Of a stretch of DNA of 64,000 nt, positions 1 through 8,130 are shown one piece after another. The notes under the pieces are model-generated. The model was not told the origin of the DNA and did no database searches. It saw nothing but the letters and a program-made list of their open reading frames with translations. The translations under genes were made by a program, and so were the position numbers. Source of the stretch: Sphingomonas sp. GTDB taxonomy: Bacteria > Pseudomonadota > Alphaproteobacteria > Sphingomonadales > Sphingomonadaceae. The stretch spans positions 124,001 through 188,000 of the forward strand of contig JAFOMG010000028.1 of assembly GCA_017418975.1 (NCBI GenBank), given 5' to 3'. Within the stretch, counting starts at the first letter, position 1, and the number at the start of each line of letters is the position of its first letter.

Positions 1-794
1 ACCCCGGCGAGCCAGTCCCAGTCCACATCCTCCGCGCGCTGGATCAGATGGGCGGTGGTGCCCTGCCGCTCGGCCACCTCGACGAGGCGGAGCGAGTTGG
101 ACGAGTTCAGGCCGCCGATGATCAGCATCAGGTCGACCGACGAGGCGATGGCCTTCACCGCGCCCTGGCGGTTGGTGGTCGCGTAGCAGATGTCGTTCGG
201 GCCGGGCGCCAGTATGTCCGGGAAGCGGCGCTGGAGCACCGCCAGCGTCGCCGCCGTGTCGTCCACCGACAGCGTGGTCTGGGTCAGGAAGGCGAGGTTG
301 CCGGGATCGGAGACCCGCACGCCCTCGGCATCGGCGGGGGTTTCCACCAGCGTCATCGACCCCATGGGCACCTGGCCGAAGGTGCCGATCACTTCGGGAT
401 GGCCGGCATGGCCGATGAACAATATGTGCCGGCCGGCGGCGACCAGCCGCTCGGCCTGGCGATGGACCTTGGAGACGAGCGGGCAGGTGGCGTCGAGATA
501 TTCGAGCCCGCGCTCCTCCGCCTTGGCGGGCACCGCCTTGGGCACGCCATGCGCCGAGAACACCACCGGCACGTCGTCGGGCACCTGGTCGAGCTCCTCG
601 ACGAAGATCGCGCCCTTGGCCTTCAGGCTGTCGACCACATATTTGTTGTGCACGATCTCGTGGCGCACATAGACGGGCGCGCCATATTTCTCGATCGCCA
701 GCTCGACGATGCGAATGGCACGGTCGACTCCGGCGCAGAAGCCGCGGGGCGCTGCGATCAGCAGCTCGAGGAAGGGTTTTACAGGGTCTGCCAT
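1..794 (-). CDS. ispH: 4-hydroxy-3-methylbut-2-enyl diphosphate reductase (IspH/LytB), 3' end outside window
   Basis: Last enzyme of the MEP isoprenoid pathway: a cytosolic [4Fe-4S] protein that reduces HMBPP to IPP and DMAPP. The reverse-strand reading begins MADPVKPFLELLIAAPRGFC and shows all three cluster-ligand cysteines in family context: Cys20 (APRGFCAGVDRA), Cys104 (DATCPLVSK) and Cys203 (NDICYATTNRQ). HEIVHNK and FSAHGV are also typical. The start is the ATG just before the divergent lipoprotein gene. About 264 codons are present, against a usual length of 310-330, so the C-terminus lies left of the window. Identification is secure. Confidence 0.95.
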   Translation of the reverse strand, partial: MADPVKPFLELLIAAPRGFCAGVDRAIRIVELAIEKYGAPVYVRHEIVHNKYVVDSLKAKGAIFVEELDQVPDDVPVVFSAHGVPKAVPAKAEERGLEYLDATCPLVSKVHRQAERLVAAGRHILFIGHAGHPEVIGTFGQVPMGSMTLVETPADAEGVRVSDPGNLAFLTQTTLSVDDTAATLAVLQRRFPDILAPGPNDICYATTNRQGAVKAIASSVDLMLIIGGLNSSNSLRLVEVAERQGTTAHLIQRAEDVDWDWLAG

Positions 795-902
795 AGTTCC
801 GCCTCGCACCTACGCGATTGCTTGCGCGGGCTCAACGCGGTTCCTATGGTGCGCGCCGTTTTGGACCCCATCTGGTCCCGTGTGTTTGAAAGGGTTTCCG
901 TC

Positions 903-1550
903 TTGGTCCGCAACCTCGCCGTTTTCGCTCTGATCCCGCTCGCGCTCGGCGCCTGCAGCCGCACCGGCGAAATCGATGCCAATGGCGGCGGCGCTGGCGT
1001 CACGGCGGTGCGCTCGGCCTGCCCGCACGTCGCGATTCCCGCGGGCACGGGCGACATGACCATCTTCAACCCGGCGACCAGCCGCGAGGCCAGCGCGATC
1101 GACGTCAACGCGGTGATGACCAACGTCACCTCGACGTGCGACGATGCCGGCCCCCAGGTCGTCACCACCGTCAATTTCGACGTGCTGGCGCGCCGCCAGA
1201 GCGCCGACGGCCCGCGCGACGTGAGCTTCCCCTATTTCGTGACGGTGGTGCGTGGCGGCACGTCGGTGGTCGCCAAGCGGATCAACCGCGTCACCGTGCA
1301 TTTCGAGCCGGGCCAGCTGCGTGCGCAGACCAGCGGCACCGCCACCACCTATGTCGACCGCGCCGCCGCGACGCTGCCCGACGAGGTCCGCAAGCGCCTC
1401 ACCGAGAAGCGCAAGGCCGGCGAGCAGGCGGCGGCGATGGACCCGCTGGCCGATCCCTCGATCCGCGGCGCGGTGCTCTCGGCCACGTTCGAGGCGCTGG
1501 TCGGCTTCCAGCTGACCGAGGACCAGCTGAAGTACAACGTCACGCGGTGA
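903..1550 (+). CDS. putative lipoprotein, conserved hypothetical
   Basis: Predicted outer-membrane-type lipoprotein of about 215 residues, function unknown. A short basic start, a hydrophobic stretch (AVFALIPLALGAC) and a lipobox cysteine give a lipoprotein signal peptide. The mature part has an all-beta look (VVTTVNFDVLARR, FPYFVTVVRGG) and a charged helical C-terminus. I prefer the TTG start: it has a GAAAGGG Shine-Dalgarno about 8 nt upstream and puts the signal peptide at the extreme N-terminus. An in-frame ATG at 846 would add 19 residues but has no clear ribosome site. It is transcribed away from ispH. Confidence 0.75.
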   Translation: MVRNLAVFALIPLALGACSRTGEIDANGGGAGVTAVRSACPHVAIPAGTGDMTIFNPATSREASAIDVNAVMTNVTSTCDDAGPQVVTTVNFDVLARRQSADGPRDVSFPYFVTVVRGGTSVVAKRINRVTVHFEPGQLRAQTSGTATTYVDRAAATLPDEVRKRLTEKRKAGEQAAAMDPLADPSIRGAVLSATFEALVGFQLTEDQLKYNVTR

Positions 1551-1553
1551 CTT

Positions 1554-1682
1554 CCTCCCCTCCCGGCAAGGGAGGGGATCGAGGGGTGGGTGGAGGCCTG
1601 GTGATACGGCGCCGTATCGCCGGGCCTTTCCGTATTGCGAGCATTCGACTCACCCCCAGCCCCTCCCTTCCAGGGAGGGGAG
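1554..1682. repeat. palindromic intergenic repeat element
   Basis: About 129 bp bounded by inverted arms: the left arm starts CCTCCCCTCCCGGCAAGGGA and the right arm ends as its near-complement, with a matching GGGGTGGGTGG / CACCCCC section inside. The core holds a perfect 16-nt palindrome, GATACGGCGCCGTATC (1603-1618). Each arm is itself a small hairpin. Short related pieces occur near 9776 and 43487. It sits between the lipoprotein stop and the glycine riboswitch and could act as a terminator for the former. Confidence 0.6.
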
Positions 1683-1749
1683 TCTCGGGACGTTTTGGTC
1701 GTTGACTCGAATCATCCCCACGGCCAAGGCTGCGCCCGTCGACAGGCAC

Positions 1750-1975
1750 GCGCGGGAGAGTGTGGGGCCGTTCCAATCGTAGCCAGCGTGCTGGCGGTTC
1801 GATTGGAATAGCAAGAAATCCCACCGCCGAAGGAGCAACCGCCCCGGAATCTCTCAGGCACCAGGGACCGCGCGGGCACGACACTCTGGAAAGCGGACGC
1901 GGCCCGGCCACGTCCCACCGAAGGGGTAAGCCAGGCGACTGGCGAAAGCTCTCAGGTTCCGTGACAGAGGGGGCG
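1750..1975 (+). promoter_or_regulatory. tandem glycine riboswitch upstream of gcvT
   Basis: Two consecutive glycine aptamers precede the glycine cleavage operon. Aptamer 1 shows GGGAGAG, then CCGCCGAAGGAGCAA, GGAATCTCTCAGGCACCAG and the closing ACTCTGGA. Its P3 arm is extended by a perfect TTCCAATCG/CGATTGGAA stem (1771-1779 with 1800-1808). Aptamer 2 shows CACCGAAGGGGTAAGCC, GCTCTCAGGTTCCGTGACAG and a closing AGAGGGGG. These are the conserved cores of the glycine riboswitch class, which normally turns gcv genes on when glycine is high. The start of gcvT lies about 65 nt downstream. I see no terminator with a U tract in between, so translational control is a reasonable guess. Confidence 0.95.
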
Positions 1976-2039
1976 ATGGAACGGTGCGCGAGGATTCCGC
2001 GCCGCTTCGTCGAATCCCTCTCGAATCCGGAGTGCCGCG

Positions 2040-3203
2040 ATGAGCCAGCAAGTCCAGGACCAGCCCATGAGCGGCGATCCCGAAGGCGGGGAGGGCACCG
2101 AGGAGCTTCGCCTGCTTCCGCTCGACCAGTGGCACCGCGCCCGGGGCGGCCGCATGGTTCCCTTCGCCGGCTATGAGATGCCCGTCCAATATGAGGGCAT
2201 CATGGCCGAGCATCTCTGGGTGCGCGCGCATGCCGGGCTGTTCGACGTCAGCCATATGGGCCAGCTGACCTTCACCGGCGACGGCGTCGAGGCCGCGCTC
2301 GAGGCGCTGATGCCCGCGGACATCCAGGCCGCGAAACTTTCGCACCCGGTCTATTCGCTGCTGATGGCCGAGAATGGCGGCATCCTGGACGATCTGATGC
2401 TGACCCGCCTTGCCGAGGGCGAAGTCTATATGGTCGTCAACGGCGCCTGCAAATGGGACGACATCGCCCATTTCCGCGAGTTCCTGCCCGACGAGATCGG
2501 CATGAACCATATGGAGGACCATGCCCTGCTCGCGCTCCAGGGGCCGGAAGCGGCCGCCGCGCTGGAGCGCGTGATCCCCGGCGTCTCCGCGCTCGTCTTC
2601 ATGCAGGGCGCGCCCTTCGCGTGGCAGGGCCATGACCTGTGGGTCAGCCGCTCGGGCTATACCGGCGAGGACGGCTTCGAGATCTCGGTTCCCGTCGACG
2701 GTGCCGAGGCGCTGGCCGATGCGATCACCGCCCAGCCGGAAGTGAAGCCGATCGGCCTCGGCGCCCGCGATTCGCTGCGCCTGGAAGCCGATCTGCCGCT
2801 CTATGGCCATGATCTCGATACCGAGACCACGCCGGTCGCCGCCGCCCTGGGCTTCGCGCTCAAGAAGCGCCGCCGCGAGGAAGGCGGCTTTCCCGGCCAT
2901 GCGCGCATCATGCTCGAGCGCGAGAACGGCTCGATCCTCAAGCGCGTCGGCCTGGTCGTCGAGGGGCGCCAGCCGGTCCGCGAGGGCGGCCTGGTTCTCG
3001 ACGCCGACGGCAACGAGGTCGGCAAGGTCACCTCGGGCGGCTTCGCGCCGACGCTGCAGCAGCCGATCGCCATGGCCTATGTGCCGGCCGCCAGCGCGGA
3101 GCCGGGCACGAAGATCACCCTTGCCCAGCGCGGCAAGATCCATTCGGCGGAGGTCGTGAAGATGCCCTTCGTCCCCCATCGTTACGTCAGAAAGGGAGCC
3201 TGA
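2040..3203 (+). CDS. gcvT: glycine cleavage system T protein (aminomethyltransferase)
   Basis: Transfers the methylene group from the aminomethyl-lipoyl arm of GcvH to tetrahydrofolate and releases ammonia. The 387-residue protein has the folate-binding fold: FAGYEMPVQYEG near residue 40, FDVSHMGQ near 68, WVSRSGYTGEDGFE near 205 and GARDSLRLEADLPLYGHDLD near 245. A C-terminal barrel domain follows (VGKVTSGGFAPTL). About 25 extra residues precede the usual start, so an internal ATG (residue 10 or 39) cannot be excluded. First gene of the riboswitch-controlled gcv operon; its stop overlaps gcvH by one base. Confidence 0.96.
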   Translation: MSQQVQDQPMSGDPEGGEGTEELRLLPLDQWHRARGGRMVPFAGYEMPVQYEGIMAEHLWVRAHAGLFDVSHMGQLTFTGDGVEAALEALMPADIQAAKLSHPVYSLLMAENGGILDDLMLTRLAEGEVYMVVNGACKWDDIAHFREFLPDEIGMNHMEDHALLALQGPEAAAALERVIPGVSALVFMQGAPFAWQGHDLWVSRSGYTGEDGFEISVPVDGAEALADAITAQPEVKPIGLGARDSLRLEADLPLYGHDLDTETTPVAAALGFALKKRRREEGGFPGHARIMLERENGSILKRVGLVVEGRQPVREGGLVLDADGNEVGKVTSGGFAPTLQQPIAMAYVPAASAEPGTKITLAQRGKIHSAEVVKMPFVPHRYVRKGA

Positions 3204-3574
3204 TGAGCCGCTATTTCACCGAGGACCATGAGTGGGTCGACGTCGACGGCGACACCGCCACTGTCGGCATCACCGAATATGCCCAGAGCCAGCTCGGCGA
3301 CATCGTGTTCGTCGAGGTGCCGGACGAGGGCAAGCAAGTGTCGAAGGGCGACGATGCCGCCGTCGTGGAGTCGGTCAAGGCCGCGTCCGACGTGTACGCG
3401 CCGGTCTCGGGCACGGTGATCGAGGGCAATGCCGAGCTCGCCGACAATCCCGCGCTGGTCAATGAGGACCCCGAGGGCGAAGGCTGGTTCTTCAAGCTCA
3501 CCCTCGCCGATCCGGGCGAGCTGGAAAGCCTGATGAACGACAGCGCGTACCAGGAATACGTCTCGAAGCTGTGA
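3203..3574 (+). CDS. gcvH: glycine cleavage system H protein
   Basis: Lipoyl carrier protein that shuttles the aminomethyl group between GcvP, GcvT and the dihydrolipoamide dehydrogenase. 123 residues, the usual size. The lipoyl attachment site is ESVKAASDVYAP with Lys59 as the modified residue; it opens with the typical YFTEDHEWV. TGATG overlap with gcvT implies translational coupling. Its own TGA overlaps the GTG start of the small lipoprotein gene that follows. Confidence 0.97.
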   Translation: MSRYFTEDHEWVDVDGDTATVGITEYAQSQLGDIVFVEVPDEGKQVSKGDDAAVVESVKAASDVYAPVSGTVIEGNAELADNPALVNEDPEGEGWFFKLTLADPGELESLMNDSAYQEYVSKL

Positions 3575-4071
3575 GGAATGCGCTGGCCTTGATCCTGCTC
3601 CTGGCAACAGGGTGCGGCGCTGCCGCACCGCAGGTCAAGGTCGCGGACATTCTCGCCAATTGTGCAGCGTACAAGGCCAAGCCTGTCCAGGCGATGGGAT
3701 ATCTGGGCGAATGTACGCGCGACGGCTGCTTCCTTGCCCCGCATAAGGCGAGTTGGAGTGCGTATGCGAGCGCGTGGGCGAATCTTCAGGCGCTAAGCGG
3801 TAGCAACGCGCTCAGTGACGCCGCGAAGCGGGCACAACAGAGCGTTAACCGGTTCTCGCCACTCGGGTTCAAGGCGGAGGATGCGGCGGATGACGCATTC
3901 GTCGATAAGGCCGAGCCGCTGCAGAACAGCTACGTCATCATGACCGGCACCATCGCGAAGGATGGCTGCAACGGCATACCCGATTCCGATCATTCCTACG
4001 GCATCAAACCCACCGATATCCGCGTCTGGACCGAGTCCGAGGGCGCACCTGTAAATTCATCGAGAAGGTAA
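3571..4071 (+). CDS. small cysteine-containing lipoprotein inside the gcv operon, unknown function
   Basis: 166 residues beginning (V)RNALALILLLATGCG, a short lipoprotein signal with Cys at the lipobox. The mature part has further cysteines (NCAAYK, GECTRDGCF, KDGCNG) that could form disulfides in the periplasm. I do not recognise a family. The GTG start overlaps the gcvH stop by 4 nt, and the stop lies 2 nt before gcvPA, so it is co-transcribed with gcv. Its base composition is visibly less GC-biased than its neighbours and it has no known role in glycine cleavage, which acts in the cytoplasm. It may be a late insertion that kept the operon intact. Confidence 0.75.
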   Translation: MRNALALILLLATGCGAAAPQVKVADILANCAAYKAKPVQAMGYLGECTRDGCFLAPHKASWSAYASAWANLQALSGSNALSDAAKRAQQSVNRFSPLGFKAEDAADDAFVDKAEPLQNSYVIMTGTIAKDGCNGIPDSDHSYGIKPTDIRVWTESEGAPVNSSRR

Positions 4072-4073
4072 AC

Positions 4074-5432
4074 ATGCGCTACCTGCCCCTTACCCAGCCC
4101 GATCGCGAGGCGATGCTCGGCGTCATCGGCGCCAAGTCGATCGACGATCTCTTCGCCGACGTGCCCGCCTCGGCGGTGCTCGACGGCCCGATCGCCGGCC
4201 TGCCGATGCATGCCAGCGAGCTCGCGGTCGAACGCCATATGACCAGGCTGGCGGCGAAGAACCTCGCTGCCGGGGCGGCGCCCTTCTTCCTGGGCGCCGG
4301 GGCCTATCGTCACCATGTGCCGGCCTCGGTCGACCACATCATCCAGCGCGGCGAGTTCCTCACCGCCTACACGCCCTATCAGCCGGAAATCGCGCAGGGC
4401 ACGCTGCAGATGATGTTCGAGTTCCAGTCGCAGATCGCGCGGCTGCTCGGCTGCGACGTGGCCAACGCCTCGATGTACGACGGTTCGACCGCGTGCTGGG
4501 AAGCCATCACCATGGCACGCCGCGTCACCAAGCGCGGCAAGGCGATCCTCTCGGGCGGGCTGCACCCGCATTATGTCTCGGTCGCCGAGACCATGGCCAA
4601 GTTCACCGGCGACCAGCTCGTCACGGCGCTGCCGACGCTGAGCCCCACGCCGGACACCGATGACCTGATCGCCCGGATCGACGACGACACCAGCTGCGTC
4701 GTCGTCCAGTATCCGGACATTCTCGGCCGCATCGCCGACCTGTCCAAGCTCGCCGAAGCTGCGCATGCGAAGAAGGCGCTGCTCGTCGCCGTCGTCACCG
4801 AGCCGGTGGCGCTCGGCGCGATCAAGGCGCCGGGCGAGATGGGCGCGGACATCGTGGTGGGCGAGGGCCAGTCGCTCGGCGTCGGCCTGCAGTTCGGCGG
4901 CCCCTATGTCGGCCTGTTCGCCTGCTCGGAAAAGCTGGTCCGCCAGATGCCGGGCCGGCTCTGCGGCGAGACCCAGGATGCCGAGGGCAAGCGTGGCTAT
5001 GTGCTGACGCTCAGCACCCGCGAGCAGCATATCCGCCGCGAGAAGGCGACGTCGAACATCTGCACCAGCTCGGTGCTGTGCGCGCTCGCCATGTCGGTGC
5101 ACATGACGCTGCTCGGCGAAAAGGGCCTGCGCCAGCTCGCGGCGATCAACCATGCCGGCGCCGCGGCCGCCGCCGACCGCCTGGCCCAGGTGTCGGGCGT
5201 CGAGCTGGTCACGCCGACCTTCTTCAACGAGTTCACGCTGAAGCTGTCGAAGGAAGCCCGCCCGGTCGTCCGCACGCTTGCGGACCAGGGCATCCTCGCC
5301 GGCGTGTCGCTCGGCCGCCTCTATCCGGGGGCCGACGCGCTCGCCAACGGCCTGATCGTCGCCGTCACCGAAACCACTACGGCGGAGGACGTCGAGACGC
5401 TTGCCTCCGCGCTCCAGGAGGTGCTGGCATGA
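4074..5432 (+). CDS. gcvPA: glycine dehydrogenase (decarboxylating) subunit 1
   Basis: Alpha half of the two-subunit P protein, which decarboxylates glycine with PLP and passes aminomethyl to GcvH. 452 residues, starting MRYLPLTQPDREAMLGVIG. Recognisable stretches are FLGAGAYRHHVPASVDHI, FLTAYTPYQPEIAQGTLQ, NASMYDGSTA and VGEGQSLGVGLQFGGP. This half has a PLP-transferase fold but the catalytic lysine is in the partner subunit. A GAAGG ribosome site lies in the end of the preceding lipoprotein gene. ATGA overlap with gcvPB suggests coupled, equimolar translation. Confidence 0.96.
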   Translation: MRYLPLTQPDREAMLGVIGAKSIDDLFADVPASAVLDGPIAGLPMHASELAVERHMTRLAAKNLAAGAAPFFLGAGAYRHHVPASVDHIIQRGEFLTAYTPYQPEIAQGTLQMMFEFQSQIARLLGCDVANASMYDGSTACWEAITMARRVTKRGKAILSGGLHPHYVSVAETMAKFTGDQLVTALPTLSPTPDTDDLIARIDDDTSCVVVQYPDILGRIADLSKLAEAAHAKKALLVAVVTEPVALGAIKAPGEMGADIVVGEGQSLGVGLQFGGPYVGLFACSEKLVRQMPGRLCGETQDAEGKRGYVLTLSTREQHIRREKATSNICTSSVLCALAMSVHMTLLGEKGLRQLAAINHAGAAAAADRLAQVSGVELVTPTFFNEFTLKLSKEARPVVRTLADQGILAGVSLGRLYPGADALANGLIVAVTETTTAEDVETLASALQEVLA

Positions 5433-7003
5433 GCACGATCAACCAGTCCGGCTGGCGCCCCACCACCCCCGAAGCGGGCGAGGCCAGCGACCTCTCGACC
5501 TTCACCGGCAACCGCGCGCTGATGCTCGAGGAAGCGCTGATCTTCGAGATCGGCTCGTCGCAGACCACCGGCGTCGACTTCGGCGAAGTCCCCGCTGCGC
5601 CCTCGCGCCTTGGCGGTCTTGAGCGCTCGAGCGAGATCGGCCTGCCCGGCCTGTCCGAGCCCGAGACGGTGCGCCATTACACCCGCCTGTCGCGTCAGAA
5701 CTACGCGATCGACCTGGGCCTGTTCCCGCTCGGCTCGTGCACGATGAAGCACAATCCGCGTCTCAACGAGCGCATGGCCCGCCTGCCGGGCTTCGCCGAC
5801 ATCCACCCGCTCGCACCCGTCGACACGGTGCAGGGCGCGCTGGAAGTCATCGACCAGCTCGCGCACTGGCTGATCACGCTCACCGGCATGCAGGCGGTGG
5901 CGATGAGCCCCAAGGCCGGCGCGCATGGCGAGCTGTGCGGCATCCTCGCGATCCGCTCGGCGCTCGACGCGCAGGGCCAGCAGGACCGCAAGATCCTGCT
6001 CGTGCCGACCAGCGCCCACGGCACCAACCCGGCAACGGCGGCGTTCGCCGGCTTCTCGGTCGAGGACATCCCCGCCACCGAGGACGGCCGTGTCGATCTC
6101 GAAGCGCTCAAGGCGCGGCTGGGTCCGGACATCGCCGGCGTGATGATCACCAACCCCAACACCTGCGGCCTGTTCGAGCGCGACATGAAGGCGATTTCGG
6201 ACGCGGTGCATGCGGCGGGCGGCTATGTCTATTGCGACGGCGCCAATTTCAACGCGATCGTCGGCCGGGTCCGCCCGGGCGATCTCGGCGTCGATGCGAT
6301 GCACATCAACCTGCACAAGACCTTCTCGACTCCGCATGGCGGCGGCGGCCCGGGCTCGGGCCCGGTCGTGCTGTCGGCGGCGCTGGCGCCCTATGCGCCG
6401 CTGCCCTTCGTCGAGAAGCAGGGCGACAAGTTCCATCTCGTCGAGGAAGAGACCGCGGGCGAGCATCATGCCGGCACCTTCGGCCGCATGACCGCCTTCA
6501 ACGGCCAGATGGGCATGTTCACCCGCGCGCTGACCTATATCCTCAGCCACGGCGCCGATGGCCTGCGCCAGGTCGCCGAGGATTCGGTGCTCAACGCCAA
6601 CTATATCCTGCGCTCGATGGAGGACGTGCTCGACGCGCCCTTCGCCAAGTTCGGCCCGTGCATGCACGAGGCGATCTTCTCGGATAAGGGCCTGCCCGAG
6701 GGCCTGTCGACGATCGACATCGCCAAGGGGCTGATCGACGAGGGCTATCACCCGATGACGGTGTATTTCCCGCTCGTCGTGCACGGCGCGATGCTGGTGG
6801 AGCCGACCGAGACCGAGAGCAAGGCGACGCTCGACCAGTTCATCGGCGCGTTCCGCAGCGTGGCTGCCCGTGCCAAGAACGGCGACCCGACGATCCGCAC
6901 CGCGCCGCACTTCGCGCCGCGCCGCCGCCTCGACGAGACGCTCGCCGCGCGCAAGCCGGTGCTGGCGTGGAAGGCGCCGGCCGCGGCCGAAGCGGCGGAA
7001 TAG
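5429..7003 (+). CDS. gcvPB: glycine dehydrogenase (decarboxylating) subunit 2
   Basis: Catalytic, PLP-binding half of the P protein, 524 residues. The PLP lysine is Lys297 in HINLHKTFSTPHGGGGPGSG, followed by the glycine-rich loop typical of GcvP. LGSCTMKHNPR, LVPTSAHGTNPATA and DGANFNAIVG are also diagnostic. The ATG overlaps the gcvPA stop by 4 nt. Last gene of the operon; a strong intrinsic terminator follows. No lpd is nearby, so the L protein must be encoded elsewhere. Confidence 0.97.
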   Translation: MSTINQSGWRPTTPEAGEASDLSTFTGNRALMLEEALIFEIGSSQTTGVDFGEVPAAPSRLGGLERSSEIGLPGLSEPETVRHYTRLSRQNYAIDLGLFPLGSCTMKHNPRLNERMARLPGFADIHPLAPVDTVQGALEVIDQLAHWLITLTGMQAVAMSPKAGAHGELCGILAIRSALDAQGQQDRKILLVPTSAHGTNPATAAFAGFSVEDIPATEDGRVDLEALKARLGPDIAGVMITNPNTCGLFERDMKAISDAVHAAGGYVYCDGANFNAIVGRVRPGDLGVDAMHINLHKTFSTPHGGGGPGSGPVVLSAALAPYAPLPFVEKQGDKFHLVEEETAGEHHAGTFGRMTAFNGQMGMFTRALTYILSHGADGLRQVAEDSVLNANYILRSMEDVLDAPFAKFGPCMHEAIFSDKGLPEGLSTIDIAKGLIDEGYHPMTVYFPLVVHGAMLVEPTETESKATLDQFIGAFRSVAARAKNGDPTIRTAPHFAPRRRLDETLAARKPVLAWKAPAAAEAAE

Positions 7004-7044
7004 TCCGCGACATCTCCTTCCCCTCGGGGCAGGGCTGAACAGCG

Positions 7045-7079
7045 AAAGGCCGGGGCGCGATGCTCCGGCCTTTTTCTTT
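7045..7079 (+). terminator. intrinsic terminator of the gcv operon
   Basis: A 12-bp stem (AAAGGCCGGGGC pairing with GCTCCGGCCTTT, one G-U pair) with a 5-nt loop, followed by TTTTTCTTT. It starts about 40 nt after the gcvPB stop. This is the clearest rho-independent terminator in the first 10 kb. Confidence 0.9.
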
Positions 7080-7178
7080 ATGTCACAGCGCGATAGCCCC
7101 GGAACCGTGCAAATGCGGTTTGCCTTGTCGCATGCCGCCGGGGCAGCGTGCGCCGAAACGGACAAGGGGGAAACCGAC

Positions 7179-7511
7179 ATGAAGACCGCGCTGCTCGCCG
7201 CTGCCATCGCCACCGCTACGCTTGCCGCGCCGATGCCGGCTTATGCGGGCAACGACCCCTTTGTCGGCGAGATCATGCTCTTCTCCGCCCGCTACTGCCC
7301 CGAGGACTGGGTCGAAGCCGATGGCCGGCTCCTGCCCGTTCGCGGCTATGACGTGCTCTACACGCTGCTCGGCAACAGCTATGGCGGCGACGGCAAGACG
7401 AACTTCGCCCTGCCCGACCTGCGCAAGGCGATCCCCGCCGCGGCGACCGACCAGCAGAAGCAGCTGCGCTATTGCATCGCGATGCGCGGCGACTATCCCC
7501 GGCACCCCTGA
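7179..7511 (+). CDS. secreted tail-collar domain protein
   Basis: 110 residues with a signal peptide (MKTALLAAAIATATLAAP, cleavage after AYA) and a single phage tail-collar / microcystin-dependent-protein motif: FVGEIMLFSARYCPEDWVEADG, then LYTLLGNSYGGDGKTNFALPDLR. Family members in phages form the tail fibre collar; free-standing exported versions have no established role. Two cysteines could form a disulfide. Start chosen at the ATG with GGGGGAAACC upstream, which places the signal peptide at the N-terminus. Lies alone between the gcv terminator and a convergent methyltransferase. Confidence 0.8.
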   Translation: MKTALLAAAIATATLAAPMPAYAGNDPFVGEIMLFSARYCPEDWVEADGRLLPVRGYDVLYTLLGNSYGGDGKTNFALPDLRKAIPAAATDQQKQLRYCIAMRGDYPRHP

Positions 7512-7524
7512 GCGCCGGGGGCGC

Positions 7525-7998
7525 TCAGATCCAGCGGCGGACGGCGGACTTGTAGCTGAGATAGCGCTCGCCGAACTTGCGCGCGAGATAGCTCTCCTCG
7601 CGCTCGATCACTTCGCGCTGGATCACGAGGATCAGCGGGATGAGCAGCAGCAGGGCGACCAGGCTGTCCATCCAGATCGCCACGCCCGCATAGGCCAGCG
7701 CCATGCCGAAATACATCGGATTGCGCGACCAGCGATAGACGCCGTCGGTGACGAGCGTGGTGGAGCGCTTCCACGGCTTGGGATCGGTGCCCGCGGCGCG
7801 GAGCAGGCCCAGGGCGGAAAGCACGATTCCCACGCCGAGCAGCGTCGCCAGCGAGCCCAGGCCGCGCTCGGTCGAATGGGCGAGCGGCAGTCCGGGGCTG
7901 CCCAGCAGCTTGCCCAGCGCCAGGCCCACCACCAGCATGCCAAGGAAAGCGGCAGGCGGCGCGAACTTCACCCCCGCGCTATCGTGATCGACGTCCAT
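7525..7998 (-). CDS. isoprenylcysteine carboxyl methyltransferase family membrane protein
   Basis: 157 residues, about four membrane segments. The C-terminal half carries the signature of the ICMT/phospholipid methyltransferase family: LVTDGVYRWSRNPMYFGM, then a hydrophobic pair, then EREESYLARKFGERYLSYK. Such proteins use SAM to methylate a membrane-bound substrate; the bacterial substrate is generally unknown. The start MDVDHD has GGAGGG 5 nt upstream, so I reject the longer upstream reading. Convergent with the tail-collar gene. Confidence 0.8.
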   Translation of the reverse strand: MDVDHDSAGVKFAPPAAFLGMLVVGLALGKLLGSPGLPLAHSTERGLGSLATLLGVGIVLSALGLLRAAGTDPKPWKRSTTLVTDGVYRWSRNPMYFGMALAYAGVAIWMDSLVALLLLIPLILVIQREVIEREESYLARKFGERYLSYKSAVRRWI

Positions 7999-8130
7999 GA
8001 ACCCTCCGGGCGCCCTGATGGACCGGCGTGGCCGCATGCGCAATCCTCTTGCCTTTGCCATCCAGTTCGGCTGGCATAATTACTGTATTACTTATATAGA
8101 TCACTTGCAAGTCTTCCGGGGGTCTCATCG

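Noticed and set aside
5321..7213. A minus-strand open frame of 630 codons opposite gcvPB
   Set aside because: Antisense shadow of a certain gene.
8070..8105. AT-rich patch as a defined sigma-70 promoter
   Set aside because: TATATA and TATTAC words are present but no -35 with correct spacing; noted only as probable promoter region of the CcdC-like gene.
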